Notes: a model not told the origin generated them from the letters alone. Positions 7,191-15,232 are shown, counted from the first letter of the stretch. The stretch: 25,608 bases of DNA from JARRNJ01 sp037385045 (GCA_037385045.1 JARRNJ010000063.1:1-25608), one strand, 5' to 3'. Made by a program: numbers and translations.

Positions 7191-8735
7191 TTACCCGTCT
7201 TCAGTACCCCAGCCACCGCCGCCGGGGGTTTCGATGCGCAGACGGTCTCCGCGTTTCAAATCCACGCTGACTTTGCCGGGCAACTCGGCGTCATTGAGCA
7301 GATTGCGTCCCGGCTGTCCGGCGCCGCCGCCCTTGAGACCCCAGGGGCTCCGGGTGCGGCGTTCGCCCAGCAAGGTCGCATGCGCCGGCTGCAGAAACTG
7401 GAATTCGCGCACGATGCCGTCACCGCCGCGCCGCCTGCCGCGGCCGCCGGAGCCGCGCCGCACCTGGTAGCGGGTGACGCGGACAGGAAAGCGCATCTCC
7501 AACGCTTCGATGGGCGTGTTGAGGGTGTTGGTCATGTGCGTCTGCACCGCATCCAGCCCGCCGCCCATGGCACCGGCGCCCATGCCGCCGCCGATGGTTT
7601 CGTAATAATCCCAGGCGCCGTCCGCGCCGCGGGCCCCCATGGCCAGGTTGTTCATGCTGCCCTGGCTGGCGGCCGGGATGCGTTCCGGTATCGCCTGTGC
7701 CAGCGCGCCCATGACGGCGTCCACCACCCGCGTGCTGGTCTCCACGTTGCCGGCGGCCACCGCCGCCGGCCGCCGCGCGTTGAGCAGGCAGCCTGCCGGC
7801 GCATGCAGGGTGATGGGACGAAAGGCCCCGGCGCAGGCCGGCGTCTGCGCCGGCATCAGGCAGCGGAACACGTAGTAGACCGCCGCCGCTGCCACCGACA
7901 GCGGGCAGTTGATGTTGCCGTGCACCTGCTGGGCGGTGCCGCTGAAGTCCACGTGAATATCATGGCCGCGCACGCGCACGTGCGCCTCGATGGGAATATC
8001 GACATGTCCCTGGCCGTCGTCGTCCATATAATCCCGGTAGCTGTAGGTGCCGTCGGGAATCTCGTCCAGGGCGCTGCGGGCCAGGCGCTCGGCGTAATCG
8101 TTCAGTTCCTTCAGTCCGTCGCGGAAGCGCGCCGCCTCCATACCCTCGATCAGTTCGCCCAGGCGCCGTACACCGATTCGGTTGGCGCTGATCTGCGCCG
8201 CAAAGTCGCCGCGGGCCTCGCGCGGATTGCTGGTCGCTTCGCACAGCGAGCGCAGAAAAGCCTCGTCCACCGCGCCGCCGCGCAGCAGGTGCGACGGCGG
8301 GATCACCATGCCTTCTTCGTCGAGCCGCCGGGAAATGGGCATGGAACCCGGCGACTGTGCGCCGATGTCGGCGTGATGCGCGCGGCAGGCGACGAAGGCG
8401 AGCGGCGCGCCGTCGCCGACGAACAGCGGGGCGATGACGGTGACATCGGGCAGATGAGTGCCGCCGAGGTACGGGTCGTTGACAATGACCATGTCGCCGG
8501 TGCGCCAATCGATGCGCCGCACGATGTCGTGCATGGCATAGGCCATGCTGCCCAAATGCACGGGAATGTGGGCGGCCTGGGCGCACAACTCGCCGCGCCC
8601 GTCGAACACCGCGCAGGAGAAATCCAGCCGATCCTTGATGTTGGGGGAAAACGCCGCGCGGCGCAGGGCAGCGCCCATCTCGTCGCATACCGCGTCGATG
8701 CGGCTGGCAAAAATGCTGAGGTCTATTCCTTGCAT
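7191..8735 (-). CDS. Hydantoinase B / oxoprolinase family protein (HyuB-like)
   Basis: A 514-residue protein of the HyuB family (N-methylhydantoinase, acetone carboxylase and 5-oxoprolinase B part). Typical blocks are RRAAFSPNIKDRLDFSCAVFD, the VIVNDPYLGGTHLPDVTV region, ACRAHHADIGAQSPGSMP, and the glycine-rich C-terminus GGDGIVREFQF... GGGGWG. The length is normal and the frame intact. These proteins normally work with an ATP-using HyuA subunit that opens hydantoin or oxoproline rings; no hyuA gene is adjacent. Upstream is the divergent sodB, and downstream, 81 bases away, the BON lipoprotein. The substrate cannot be predicted. The ribosome site before the ATG at 8735 is weak. Confidence 0.9.
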   Translation of the reverse strand: MQGIDLSIFASRIDAVCDEMGAALRRAAFSPNIKDRLDFSCAVFDGRGELCAQAAHIPVHLGSMAYAMHDIVRRIDWRTGDMVIVNDPYLGGTHLPDVTVIAPLFVGDGAPLAFVACRAHHADIGAQSPGSMPISRRLDEEGMVIPPSHLLRGGAVDEAFLRSLCEATSNPREARGDFAAQISANRIGVRRLGELIEGMEAARFRDGLKELNDYAERLARSALDEIPDGTYSYRDYMDDDGQGHVDIPIEAHVRVRGHDIHVDFSGTAQQVHGNINCPLSVAAAAVYYVFRCLMPAQTPACAGAFRPITLHAPAGCLLNARRPAAVAAGNVETSTRVVDAVMGALAQAIPERIPAASQGSMNNLAMGARGADGAWDYYETIGGGMGAGAMGGGLDAVQTHMTNTLNTPIEALEMRFPVRVTRYQVRRGSGGRGRRRGGDGIVREFQFLQPAHATLLGERRTRSPWGLKGGGAGQPGRNLLNDAELPGKVSVDLKRGDRLRIETPGGGGWGTEDG

Positions 8736-8833
8736 GGAAGCCCCGTAAAGCCCGCGCGAAAGTTGGGCTTGCGCCTGGAAACGGCGAGACCGGAATCTAT
8801 TATTGCATTATTCTCGCCCGTGCCATATCGTAT

Positions 8834-8858
8834 ATAGTTTACTATTTTAGTAAAGAAT
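8834..8858. promoter_or_regulatory. IscR type-1-like operator at the sodB promoter
   Basis: A near-palindrome with perfect 7-bp arms TTTACTA (8838-8844) and TAGTAAA (8848-8854) around TTT. Aligned by eye to the E. coli IscR type 1 consensus (ATASYYGACT...AGTCRRSTAT), 22 of 25 positions agree; two of the differences are symmetric (G to T, C to A). It overlaps a -10-like TATAGT (8833-8838), so a bound repressor would block transcription. The -35 is unclear (TTATTC or TTGCAT around 8803-8813). The regulator is inferred to be of the Rrf2 family. Confidence 0.55.
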
Positions 8859-8887
8859 TGGCTGGCCGATGACAGCGGCCGGCCAAT
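8857..8887 (+). promoter_or_regulatory. Hairpin 1 in the sodB leader
   Basis: Arms of 12 bp with one mismatch (8857-8868 and 8876-8887) and a 7-base loop. It starts within the right edge of the putative operator and lies 61 bases before the sodB ATG. It is not followed by a T-tract, so it is more likely an mRNA stability or translation element than a terminator. Confidence 0.5.
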
Positions 8888-8889
8888 CG

Positions 8890-8907
8890 GTAACAACTGT
8901 TTGTTAC
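8890..8907 (+). promoter_or_regulatory. Hairpin 2 in the sodB leader
   Basis: A perfect 7-bp stem GTAACAA / TTGTTAC with a CTGT loop, two bases after hairpin 1 and 41 bases before the ATG. The AAGGAG ribosome site lies outside both stems. Confidence 0.5.
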
Positions 8908-8948
8908 TTTCCCCAATCCAGAAGCAAGAGCAACAAGGAGTAATTGCA

Positions 8949-9530
8949 ATGGCTCATCAACTTCCAGAACTCCCGTACGCCAAGAATGCGCTCGAGCCGC
9001 ATATCTCGGCGGAAACCCTCGAGTATCACTACGGCAAGCATCACGCTACCTACGTGAACAACCTGAACAATCTGGTACCGGGGACCGAGTACGAGAAGCT
9101 GCCCCTGGAAGAGATCATCAAGAAGGCGCCGGCCGGCGGTGTGTTCAACAATGCCGCCCAGGTGTGGAACCACACCTTCTATTGGAACTGCCTGAGCCCA
9201 AACGGCGGCGGCGAGCCCAGCGGCGGCGTGGCCGACGCCATCAACAAGGCGTTCGGCTCGTTCGCCGAGTTCAAGGAAAAATTCAGCACCTCGGCGGCCA
9301 CCAATTTCGGCTCCGGCTGGACCTGGCTGGTCAAGAACAGCGACGGCTCGGTTGAAGTGGTCAACACCAGCAACGCCGCCAACCCCATGACCGACGGCAA
9401 GACGCCGCTGCTGACCTGCGATGTGTGGGAGCACGCCTACTACATCGACTACCGCAATGCGCGTCCCAAATACGTCGAGGCGTTCTGGAACCTGGTCAAC
9501 TGGGATTTCGTCGCCAAGAACTTCGGCTGA
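8949..9530 (+). CDS. sodB: Superoxide dismutase [Fe]
   Basis: A 193-residue cytoplasmic Fe-superoxide dismutase. The metal ligands are H27 (EYHYGKHH), H75 (AQVWNHTFYW), D158 and H162 (CDVWEHAYYIDY). Q71 in NNAAQVWNHTFYW is the active-site glutamine typical of the Fe type, whereas the Mn type has its glutamine elsewhere. The start at 8949 (MAHQLPELPYAKNAL) has an ideal AAGGAG site nine bases upstream; an upstream in-frame ATG-like start at 8901 is not used by the family. It is expressed as a single gene between its own promoter region and a strong terminator, and is probably controlled by iron or cluster status through the 8834-8858 motif. Confidence 0.97.
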   Translation: MAHQLPELPYAKNALEPHISAETLEYHYGKHHATYVNNLNNLVPGTEYEKLPLEEIIKKAPAGGVFNNAAQVWNHTFYWNCLSPNGGGEPSGGVADAINKAFGSFAEFKEKFSTSAATNFGSGWTWLVKNSDGSVEVVNTSNAANPMTDGKTPLLTCDVWEHAYYIDYRNARPKYVEAFWNLVNWDFVAKNFG

Positions 9531-9535
9531 CGTGC

Positions 9536-9554
9536 CGGCGGGCTGTGCCCGCCG
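9536..9554 (+). terminator. Hairpin just after sodB
   Basis: A perfect 8-bp stem CGGCGGGC / GCCCGCCG with a TGT loop, 5 bases after the sodB stop. There is no T-tract, so it is probably a 3' stabilising structure upstream of the real terminator. Confidence 0.45.
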
Positions 9555-9567
9555 TATCAGGGCTAAT

Positions 9568-9600
9568 GGGGGAATCGCCGCGATTCCCCCGTTGCTTTTA
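9568..9600 (+). terminator. Rho-independent terminator of sodB
   Basis: A perfect 10-bp stem GGGGGAATCG / CGATTCCCCC (9568-9577, 9581-9590) with a CCG loop, followed by GTTGCTTTTA. Stem strength, short loop and T-rich tail fit intrinsic termination. Confidence 0.8.
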
Positions 9601-9727
9601 TGGCTGGCCCGGGGCGCTGAGCGTTTGTCCTGGTTTGCGCAGCCACAAATTTCACCTTAAGATTGCAGGCTTACCCTTGGGAAGTGGCCTCACGCGGGCT
9701 GCTTTTTTGTTTTGGGAAGCTTGAATC

Positions 9728-10903
9728 ATGCCCGAACGCCTTATGAACACTTATGCCCGTTTGCCGCTCATGTTCGAACGCGGGGAAGGCGCCTGGCTTT
9801 GGGATTCCCACGGCGAGCGCTACCTCGATGCCCTGAGCGGCATCGCGGTGTGCGCGTTGGGGCACGCCCACCCGGCGGTGACCGACGCAATCTGCCAACA
9901 GGCCGGCCGCCTGGTGCACACCTCCAACCTCTATGGGGTGCAGCGCCAGCAGCAGCTGGCGGAACGGCTGACGGCATTGAGCGGCATGGACAAGGTGTTC
10001 TTCTGCAACTCCGGCGCCGAGGCCAACGAAGCCGCCATCAAGCTGGCGCGGCTCTACGGCCATCAGCAGGGCGTCGAAGTGCCGCAGGTGGTGGTGTTCG
10101 AGGGCAGCTTTCACGGCCGCACCCTGGCGACCCTGAGCGCCACCGGCAACCGCCGTATCCAGGCCGGATTCGAGCCCCTGGTGCAGGGATTCGTGCGGGC
10201 GCGCTACGACGACCCGGACTCGCTGCAGGCCGTGGCCCGGAACAGCCGCGACGTGGTCGCGGTGCTGGTCGAGCCCATCCAGGGCGAAGGCGGCGTGCGC
10301 ACGCCGGCGGATGACTACCTGGCCGAAGTGCGCAAATTATGCGACGAACACGGCTGGCTGCTGATGCTGGACGAAATTCAGACCGGCATGGGCCGCACCG
10401 GCGAATGGTTCGCATTCCAGCACGCCGGAATCGTGCCCGACGTCGTCACCCTGGCCAAGGCCCTCGGCAACGGTGTGCCGATCGGCGCCTGCCTCGCCCA
10501 CGGCAAGCTCGCCGACGTATTCCAGCCCGGCAGCCACGGCTCCACCTTCGGCGGCAATCCGCTGGCGTGCAGCGCCGGGCTGGCGGTACTCGATACGCTC
10601 GAAGGACAACAGCTGCCGCAACGGGCCCGCCAGTTGGGCGAGCGCATGCTGGGCGCGTTCCAAGAGCGGCTGCGCGATCTTCCCGGGGTGGTCCAGATTC
10701 GCGGCAAGGGCCTGATGTTGGGCATCGAGCTCGACCGCCCGTGCGGCCCCCTGGTGGCCCAGGCCCTGGAACAGCGGCTGCTGATCAACGTCACCGCAGA
10801 GACAACCATCCGTCTCCTGCCGCCGCTGATCATCAGCGACCAACAAAGCGAACAGATTGTCGACACCGTCAGCGCCCTGATCACGGAATTCCTGCAGGGC
10901 TGA
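9728..10903 (+). CDS. argD: Acetylornithine aminotransferase
   Basis: A PLP class III aminotransferase of 391 residues, the normal length. It transfers an amino group from glutamate to N-acetylglutamate semialdehyde in arginine synthesis and often also serves as succinyldiaminopimelate aminotransferase in lysine synthesis. Visible features are GAEANEAAIKLAR (96-108), the FEGSFHGRTLA block, LDEIQTGMGRTG with D215, and the PLP-binding K244 in TLAKALGNG. A GGGAAG site lies eight bases before the ATG. argF follows after 19 bases, so argD and argF form an arginine operon. I saw no ArgR box upstream. Confidence 0.95.
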   Translation: MPERLMNTYARLPLMFERGEGAWLWDSHGERYLDALSGIAVCALGHAHPAVTDAICQQAGRLVHTSNLYGVQRQQQLAERLTALSGMDKVFFCNSGAEANEAAIKLARLYGHQQGVEVPQVVVFEGSFHGRTLATLSATGNRRIQAGFEPLVQGFVRARYDDPDSLQAVARNSRDVVAVLVEPIQGEGGVRTPADDYLAEVRKLCDEHGWLLMLDEIQTGMGRTGEWFAFQHAGIVPDVVTLAKALGNGVPIGACLAHGKLADVFQPGSHGSTFGGNPLACSAGLAVLDTLEGQQLPQRARQLGERMLGAFQERLRDLPGVVQIRGKGLMLGIELDRPCGPLVAQALEQRLLINVTAETTIRLLPPLIISDQQSEQIVDTVSALITEFLQG

Positions 10904-10922
10904 GTGCGGAGGAACGTGAAAT

Positions 10923-11825
10923 ATGCCGGTCCGTCACTTTCTCACCTTACTGGATTTCAGCAGCAAAGAACTGCATGGGCTGATTCACCGCGCCATCGAG
11001 CTCAAGTCGATGCAGCGCGCGCGCAAGATCTACGAGCCGCTCAAGAACCGCACCCTGGCGATGGTGTTCGAGAAGTCCTCGACCCGCACCCGGGTGTCGT
11101 TTGAAACGGCCATGATCCAATTCGGCGGCCAGGCGATCTTTCTTTCGCCCCGAGATACCCAGCTCGGCCGCGGCGAGCTGGTGGAGGACAGCGCCCGCGT
11201 GCTGTCGCGCATGGTCGACGTGATCATGATCCGCACCTTCGAGCACGAGAAGCTGGAGCTGTTCGCCGAATATTCATCGGTCCCGGTCATCAACGCCCTC
11301 ACCGACCTGTACCACCCGTGCCAGCTGCTGGCCGACATGCAGACCTTCGTCGAGCATCGCGGCGAGATACGCGGCAAGACCGTGGCCTGGATCGGCGACG
11401 GCAACAACATGTGCCATTCCTACATCAACGCCGCGCGCCAGTTCGACTTCCAGCTTCAAGTCGCCTGTCCGGAGGGCTTCGACCCGGATCCGCAAATACT
11501 CGCCGGCGGAGGCGAACGGGTGCAGATGATCCGCGACCCCATGCAGGCGGCGCGCGGTGCCGATCTGATCGTCACCGACGTCTGGACCAGCATGGGCCAG
11601 GAAGACGAACGGGTGGAACGCAATATGGCTTTCCAGGGCTATCTGGTGGACCGCGAACTGATGGCGGCTGCCAACCCCGAGGCGTTGTTCATGCATTGCC
11701 TGCCCGCCCATCGCGGCGAGGAGGTGGACGCGGAGGTCATCGACGGCCCCCAGAGCGTGGTCTGGGACGAAGCCGAAAACCGGCTGCACGCGCAGAAGGC
11801 GCTGCTGGAGTTCCTGCTCACCTGA
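10923..11825 (+). CDS. argF: Ornithine carbamoyltransferase (anabolic)
   Basis: Makes citrulline from ornithine and carbamoyl phosphate. It is 300 residues. The carbamoyl phosphate motif KSSTRTR is at 51-57, HPCQ at 131-134, and the ornithine-side loop HCLPAHRGEEV with its catalytic cysteine lies near the C-terminus. GGAGGA precedes the ATG by nine bases. It follows argD closely and is followed, 53 bases after its stop, by modA in the same direction with no visible terminator between. Confidence 0.96.
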   Translation: MPVRHFLTLLDFSSKELHGLIHRAIELKSMQRARKIYEPLKNRTLAMVFEKSSTRTRVSFETAMIQFGGQAIFLSPRDTQLGRGELVEDSARVLSRMVDVIMIRTFEHEKLELFAEYSSVPVINALTDLYHPCQLLADMQTFVEHRGEIRGKTVAWIGDGNNMCHSYINAARQFDFQLQVACPEGFDPDPQILAGGGERVQMIRDPMQAARGADLIVTDVWTSMGQEDERVERNMAFQGYLVDRELMAAANPEALFMHCLPAHRGEEVDAEVIDGPQSVVWDEAENRLHAQKALLEFLLT

Positions 11826-11866
11826 GCGACCCTGCGGTGATCCCCGGGTGCAGCCGCGCCAATGAC

Positions 11867-11872
11867 GGAGGA
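11867..11872 (+). promoter_or_regulatory. Ribosome site that fixes a TTG start for modA
   Basis: GGAGGA six bases before TTG at 11879. The other in-frame candidate starts (TTG 11873, CTG 11876) lie too close to it, and no in-frame ATG lies nearby. Confidence 0.65.
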
Positions 11873-11878
11873 TTGCTG

Positions 11879-12643
11879 TTGCGCCGATTCCACCTTCCGA
11901 CCCTTCTTGTCGCCGCACTGCTGGCGATGGTGACACCGCTGCCGGCAGGAGCCGGCGAAGTGCACGTGGCGGTGGCCGCCAATTTCCTCTCCACGGTCAA
12001 GGTGCTGATCCGGCGCTTCGAGTCGGACCACAAAGGGCGGGTGTTGCTGAGTGCCGGCTCGACCGGCAAGCTCTATGCGCAGATCATGCACGGCGCTCCC
12101 TATGACCTCTTCCTGGCCGCCGACAGCCGCCGTCCACGGCTGCTGGCCGAGAACGGCAACGGCATTGCCGACAGCCGCTTCACCTATGCGCTGGGGCAAC
12201 TGGTACTGTGGAGCCGCAAGCCGGACCTGGTGGACGGCCACGGCCGCGTGCTGCACGGCGACGCAGTCCAGCGCCTGGCGATCGCCAATCCGAAGACCGC
12301 CCCGTATGGCGCCGCCGCCCGCCAGGTGCTCCAGCACTTGAAGCTGTGGAAACGTTACCGCGGCCGCATCGTGCGCGGCGACAACGTCGGTCAGACCTTC
12401 GAGTTCATCGCTTCCGGCAATGCCGACGCCGGCTTCGTCGCCTTGTCGCAGGTGAAGCGATACCGCTCCGGACACAGCGGCAGCCTGTGGCAAGTTCCGG
12501 CGGACCTCCATGATCCCATCGAGCAGCAGGCCATCCTGCTGACACGCGCGCGCGGCAATGCCACCGCCCGCGCATTCGTCGCCTTCCTGCGCTCCGATGC
12601 CGGCCGGCGCATCATCCGCGACAGCGGCTATCGCCTGCCGTAG
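11879..12643 (+). CDS. modA: Molybdate ABC transporter, periplasmic binding protein
   Basis: A 254-residue substrate-binding protein. The N-terminus (RRFHLPTLLVAALLAMVTPLPAGAG) is a signal peptide with likely cleavage after PAGAG. The mature protein opens with EVHVAVAANFLSTVKVL and SAGSTGKLYAQI, and continues with APYDLFLAAD, ANPKTAPYGAAA and GNADAGFVALSQV, all characteristic of ModA, whose serines and backbone bind molybdate or tungstate. The start codon is TTG, chosen for its ribosome site. It is the first gene of modABC and probably reads on from argF, since no promoter or terminator is clear in the 53-base gap. Confidence 0.94.
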   Translation: MRRFHLPTLLVAALLAMVTPLPAGAGEVHVAVAANFLSTVKVLIRRFESDHKGRVLLSAGSTGKLYAQIMHGAPYDLFLAADSRRPRLLAENGNGIADSRFTYALGQLVLWSRKPDLVDGHGRVLHGDAVQRLAIANPKTAPYGAAARQVLQHLKLWKRYRGRIVRGDNVGQTFEFIASGNADAGFVALSQVKRYRSGHSGSLWQVPADLHDPIEQQAILLTRARGNATARAFVAFLRSDAGRRIIRDSGYRLP

Positions 12644-12688
12644 CGGCCGTTATACTTGTGCCTGTCCATTGCGAAACATAATGCTGAC

Positions 12689-13369
12689 GTGACTGCCGTC
12701 GACCTTGGCCCCCTGTGGCTGACATTGAAGCTCGCCACCATCAGCAGCGTCGCGCTGCTGGCGCTGGGCACGCCGCTCGCCTGGTGGCTGGCGCACACCC
12801 GCTCGCGGGCCAAAACCGCGATCGAGGCCGTGGTCGCCCTGCCCCTTGTGCTGCCCCCCACCGTGCTCGGGTTCTACCTGTTGATCGGCCTCGGGCCCGA
12901 CGGCATCATTGGCGGCCCCTGGAGCAGCCTCACCGGCCATGGCCTGGCGTTCACCTTTCCAGGGCTGGTGTTCGGCTCGGTGCTCTATTCGATGCCGTTC
13001 GTGGTACAGCCGCTGCAGAACACCTTCGAGCAGATCGGGGAGCGCTGGCTGGAAACCGCGGCCACCCTGCGCGCCGGGCCCTGGGACCGCTTTTTCACCG
13101 TGGTCGCGCCGCTGGCCCGGGGCGGCTTCATCACCGCGACCACCCTCGGCTTCGCCCATACCGTGGGCGAATTCGGCGTGGTGCTGATGATCGGCGGCAA
13201 TATTCCCGGCAAGACCCAGGTGGTCTCCATCGCCATCTACGATCACGTCGAAGCGTTGGAATACGCCCAGGCGCACCTGTTGTCGGCGGGATTGCTGGCG
13301 TTTTCCTTCGTGCTGCTGTTCCTGGTCTACCGCTTCAATCGCCGCTGGCAGGTCACGGCGGGCGGATGA
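12689..13369 (+). CDS. modB: Molybdate ABC transporter, permease
   Basis: A 226-residue inner-membrane permease with about five membrane segments. The EAA loop that contacts the ATPase is ETAATLRAGPWDRFFTVVAPLARGG. The N-terminus DLGPLWLTLKLATISS is typical of ModB. The GTG at 12689 is chosen as start because it gives the usual family N-terminus; the frame extends to a TTG at 12656 without a ribosome site. A four-codon ATG mini-frame (12681-12692) ends in a TGA that overlaps this GTG, which might couple initiation. The stop overlaps the modC start (ATGA). Confidence 0.93.
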   Translation: MTAVDLGPLWLTLKLATISSVALLALGTPLAWWLAHTRSRAKTAIEAVVALPLVLPPTVLGFYLLIGLGPDGIIGGPWSSLTGHGLAFTFPGLVFGSVLYSMPFVVQPLQNTFEQIGERWLETAATLRAGPWDRFFTVVAPLARGGFITATTLGFAHTVGEFGVVLMIGGNIPGKTQVVSIAIYDHVEALEYAQAHLLSAGLLAFSFVLLFLVYRFNRRWQVTAGG

Positions 13370-14442
13370 ACACCCTCAGCTTCCGGTTCACCCTCGACCG
13401 TCCGGGCTTCCGCTTCCAGGCCGCCATCGACGCGCCGGCCACGGGCGTCACCGGCGTGTTCGGCCCCTCGGGCAGCGGCAAGACCACGCTGTTGCGCTGC
13501 CTGGCGGGTCTGGAGCATCGCGCCCGCGGTCATTTGCGGTTGCTGGGCGAAACCTGGCAGGACGACGCCCGGGGCGTGTTCGTGCCTACCCACCGCCGCG
13601 CCGTCGGCTACGTGTTTCAGGAAGCGCGCCTGTTTCCCCATCTGTCGGTGCGCAGCAACCTGGCCTACGGCGCCCGCCGCGCACCTGGAGGCACCGACCC
13701 GCAGCGGCTCGCCCGCATCGTCGAGCTGCTGGGGCTGCAGGCGCTGCTCAGCCGCTATCCGCACCAGGTGTCGGGAGGTGAGCAACAGCGCGTGGCCATC
13801 GGCCGGGCATTGCTGACCCGGCCCCGGCTGCTGCTCATGGACGAACCAATGGCGTCCCTTGACCAGGCGCGCAAGGCGGAAATCATGCCGTACCTGGAAA
13901 ACCTGCACCGGGAGCTGTCCGTGCCGGTGATCTACGTCAGCCACGCCATGGAGGAAATCGCGCGCTTGTCCGACACTCTGGTCCTCATAGAACAGGGCGC
14001 GATCCGGGCGGCCGGCCCCTTGCACGACGTGCTGCCGCGCCTGGACCTGCCCCTCGCCCACGCCGAAGACGCCACCAGCGTCCTGGACGCCACCGTCGCC
14101 GGCCACGACGAGCGCTTTCACCTGACCGAGGTGGCGTTTGCCGGCGGACGTCTGACCGTTCCCCACCAGGCGCTGCCGGTGGGCGCGCCGCTGCGCCTGA
14201 TGATCCACGCCCGCGACGTGAGCCTGGCGTTGTCGCGGGTGGCCGACAGCAGCATTCTGAACATCCTCGAGGCCCGGGTGGCCAACATCCGCCAGCAGGA
14301 AGGTGGGCGCACCCTGGTGCGCCTGGACGTGGACGGCGTGCCGCTGTTAGCGCGCATCACCCGCAAGTCGTGCGAGCGCATGGACCTGGCCACCGGCCAC
14401 CGCGTCTACGCCCAGATCAAAAGCGTGGCGGTAACGGTGTGA
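13366..14442 (+). CDS. modC: Molybdate ABC transporter, ATP-binding protein
   Basis: A 358-residue ATPase. Walker A is GPSGSGKTT (about residue 33), the signature is VSGGEQQRVAIGRALL, Walker B is RLLLMDEPMASLD, and the switch histidine is in VIYVSHAMEE. The C-terminal part (about 290-358: SSILNILEARVANI... VPLLARITRKS) is a Mop/TOBE molybdate-binding domain that in this family senses molybdate and can inhibit transport. The ATG overlaps the modB stop by four bases, so translation is coupled. It is the last gene of the operon; a palindromic repeat follows 31 bases after the stop. Confidence 0.96.
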   Translation: MNTLSFRFTLDRPGFRFQAAIDAPATGVTGVFGPSGSGKTTLLRCLAGLEHRARGHLRLLGETWQDDARGVFVPTHRRAVGYVFQEARLFPHLSVRSNLAYGARRAPGGTDPQRLARIVELLGLQALLSRYPHQVSGGEQQRVAIGRALLTRPRLLLMDEPMASLDQARKAEIMPYLENLHRELSVPVIYVSHAMEEIARLSDTLVLIEQGAIRAAGPLHDVLPRLDLPLAHAEDATSVLDATVAGHDERFHLTEVAFAGGRLTVPHQALPVGAPLRLMIHARDVSLALSRVADSSILNILEARVANIRQQEGGRTLVRLDVDGVPLLARITRKSCERMDLATGHRVYAQIKSVAVTV

Positions 14443-14473
14443 GCACGCAGGTTCCCAAACCTGGTAGCCGCGC

Positions 14474-14545
14474 AGCCCGGATGCAGCAACGCGCAATCCG
14501 GGGCCATCGATACAATCCCGGATTGCGTTGCACTCCATCCGGGCT
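14474..14545. repeat. Palindromic dispersed-type repeat between modC and sixA
   Basis: Two copies of an AGCCCGGATG... CAATCCGGG unit face each other (14474-14502 and 14517-14545). The outer 10 bp and inner 9 bp pair perfectly and the middle is imperfect. This AGCCCGGAT-type sequence is a familiar intergenic repeat in proteobacteria. Lying between convergent genes, it can serve as a bidirectional transcription barrier. Confidence 0.65.
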
Positions 14546-14639
14546 ACCCGTGTCGGAACGGTCATCGAGTGTGCCGATCGAGGCCGATGCCGTATCCGGC
14601 CTGCACATCGGCCATCGTTGCGTGAACTACCTGATCGGT

Positions 14640-15059
14640 CTACACGGCTACACCAACCTGGCCAGGTCGGCAGCACGGAATGCGCACCCCGGCGCCCGGG
14701 GCCAGCAGCTCGGCGGTCCAGGTACTGATGTCCGGTTCGTGGCCGACGCAGCAAATGGTCTGATCGGCCGGGTACTCCTGCAGCGCTTCGACCAGCTGCG
14801 CGGCGGAATAGCCGCCATCCAGCACCCCGTGTTCCTCGGGCAGTTCCATGCCCAGTCCCAGCGCCGTAATCTCCGCCGTCTGATAGGCCCGGACCCGCGG
14901 GCTGCACAGAATACGATGGGGGCGCAGCTGCATTTTCGCCAGCGTCCGGGTCACGGCCTCCTGCTCGCGGCGCCCTCTCGCCGTCAGCGGGCGCAGGGCA
15001 TCGTCGGAGTAGCCGTCGGCCGGCGCGGCGTCGGCATGGCGAATCAAGATGAGATCCAT
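14640..15059 (-). CDS. sixA: Phosphohistidine phosphatase SixA
   Basis: A 139-residue member of the histidine phosphatase (RHG) superfamily. The catalytic motif is LILIRHADA with the phospho-accepting H8, followed by LRPLTARGR, ILCSPRVRAYQTAE and the second histidine in CCVGHEPD. SixA removes phosphate from histidine-phosphotransfer proteins; in E. coli it acts on ArcB and on NPr of the nitrogen PTS. The protein stops about 20 residues earlier than E. coli SixA (161), directly after the last recognisable strand (RPGQVGVAV), so the C-terminus may be shortened. The start at 15059 has a GAGG site close upstream. Confidence 0.88.
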   Translation of the reverse strand: MDLILIRHADAAPADGYSDDALRPLTARGRREQEAVTRTLAKMQLRPHRILCSPRVRAYQTAEITALGLGMELPEEHGVLDGGYSAAQLVEALQEYPADQTICCVGHEPDISTWTAELLAPGAGVRIPCCRPGQVGVAV

Positions 15060-15232
15060 TTGCCTCGTTTCCCTGTTGCCCGTTCATCCGTGAAGGTAGA
15101 GCAACCGCCGGGCGAAAAAAAGACCCCGCGGGCGGCCGGCCGCGGCTATAGGCACGGCCTCATCGTTGCGGCATACTACCTGCAGACATCACGCTGGCCG
15201 CTGACCGGCGTGGGCTGCGAGGGAGGCAAGCC

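Noticed and set aside
7380..8837. A 485-codon plus-strand frame over hyuB
   Set aside because: Antisense shadow of an intact HyuB-family gene; low-complexity Ala/Gly/His/Arg composition.
9601..9727. ArgR box in front of argD
   Set aside because: No pair of TGAAT/ATTCA-like half-sites with correct spacing is visible; a single TGAAT at 9722 is not enough.
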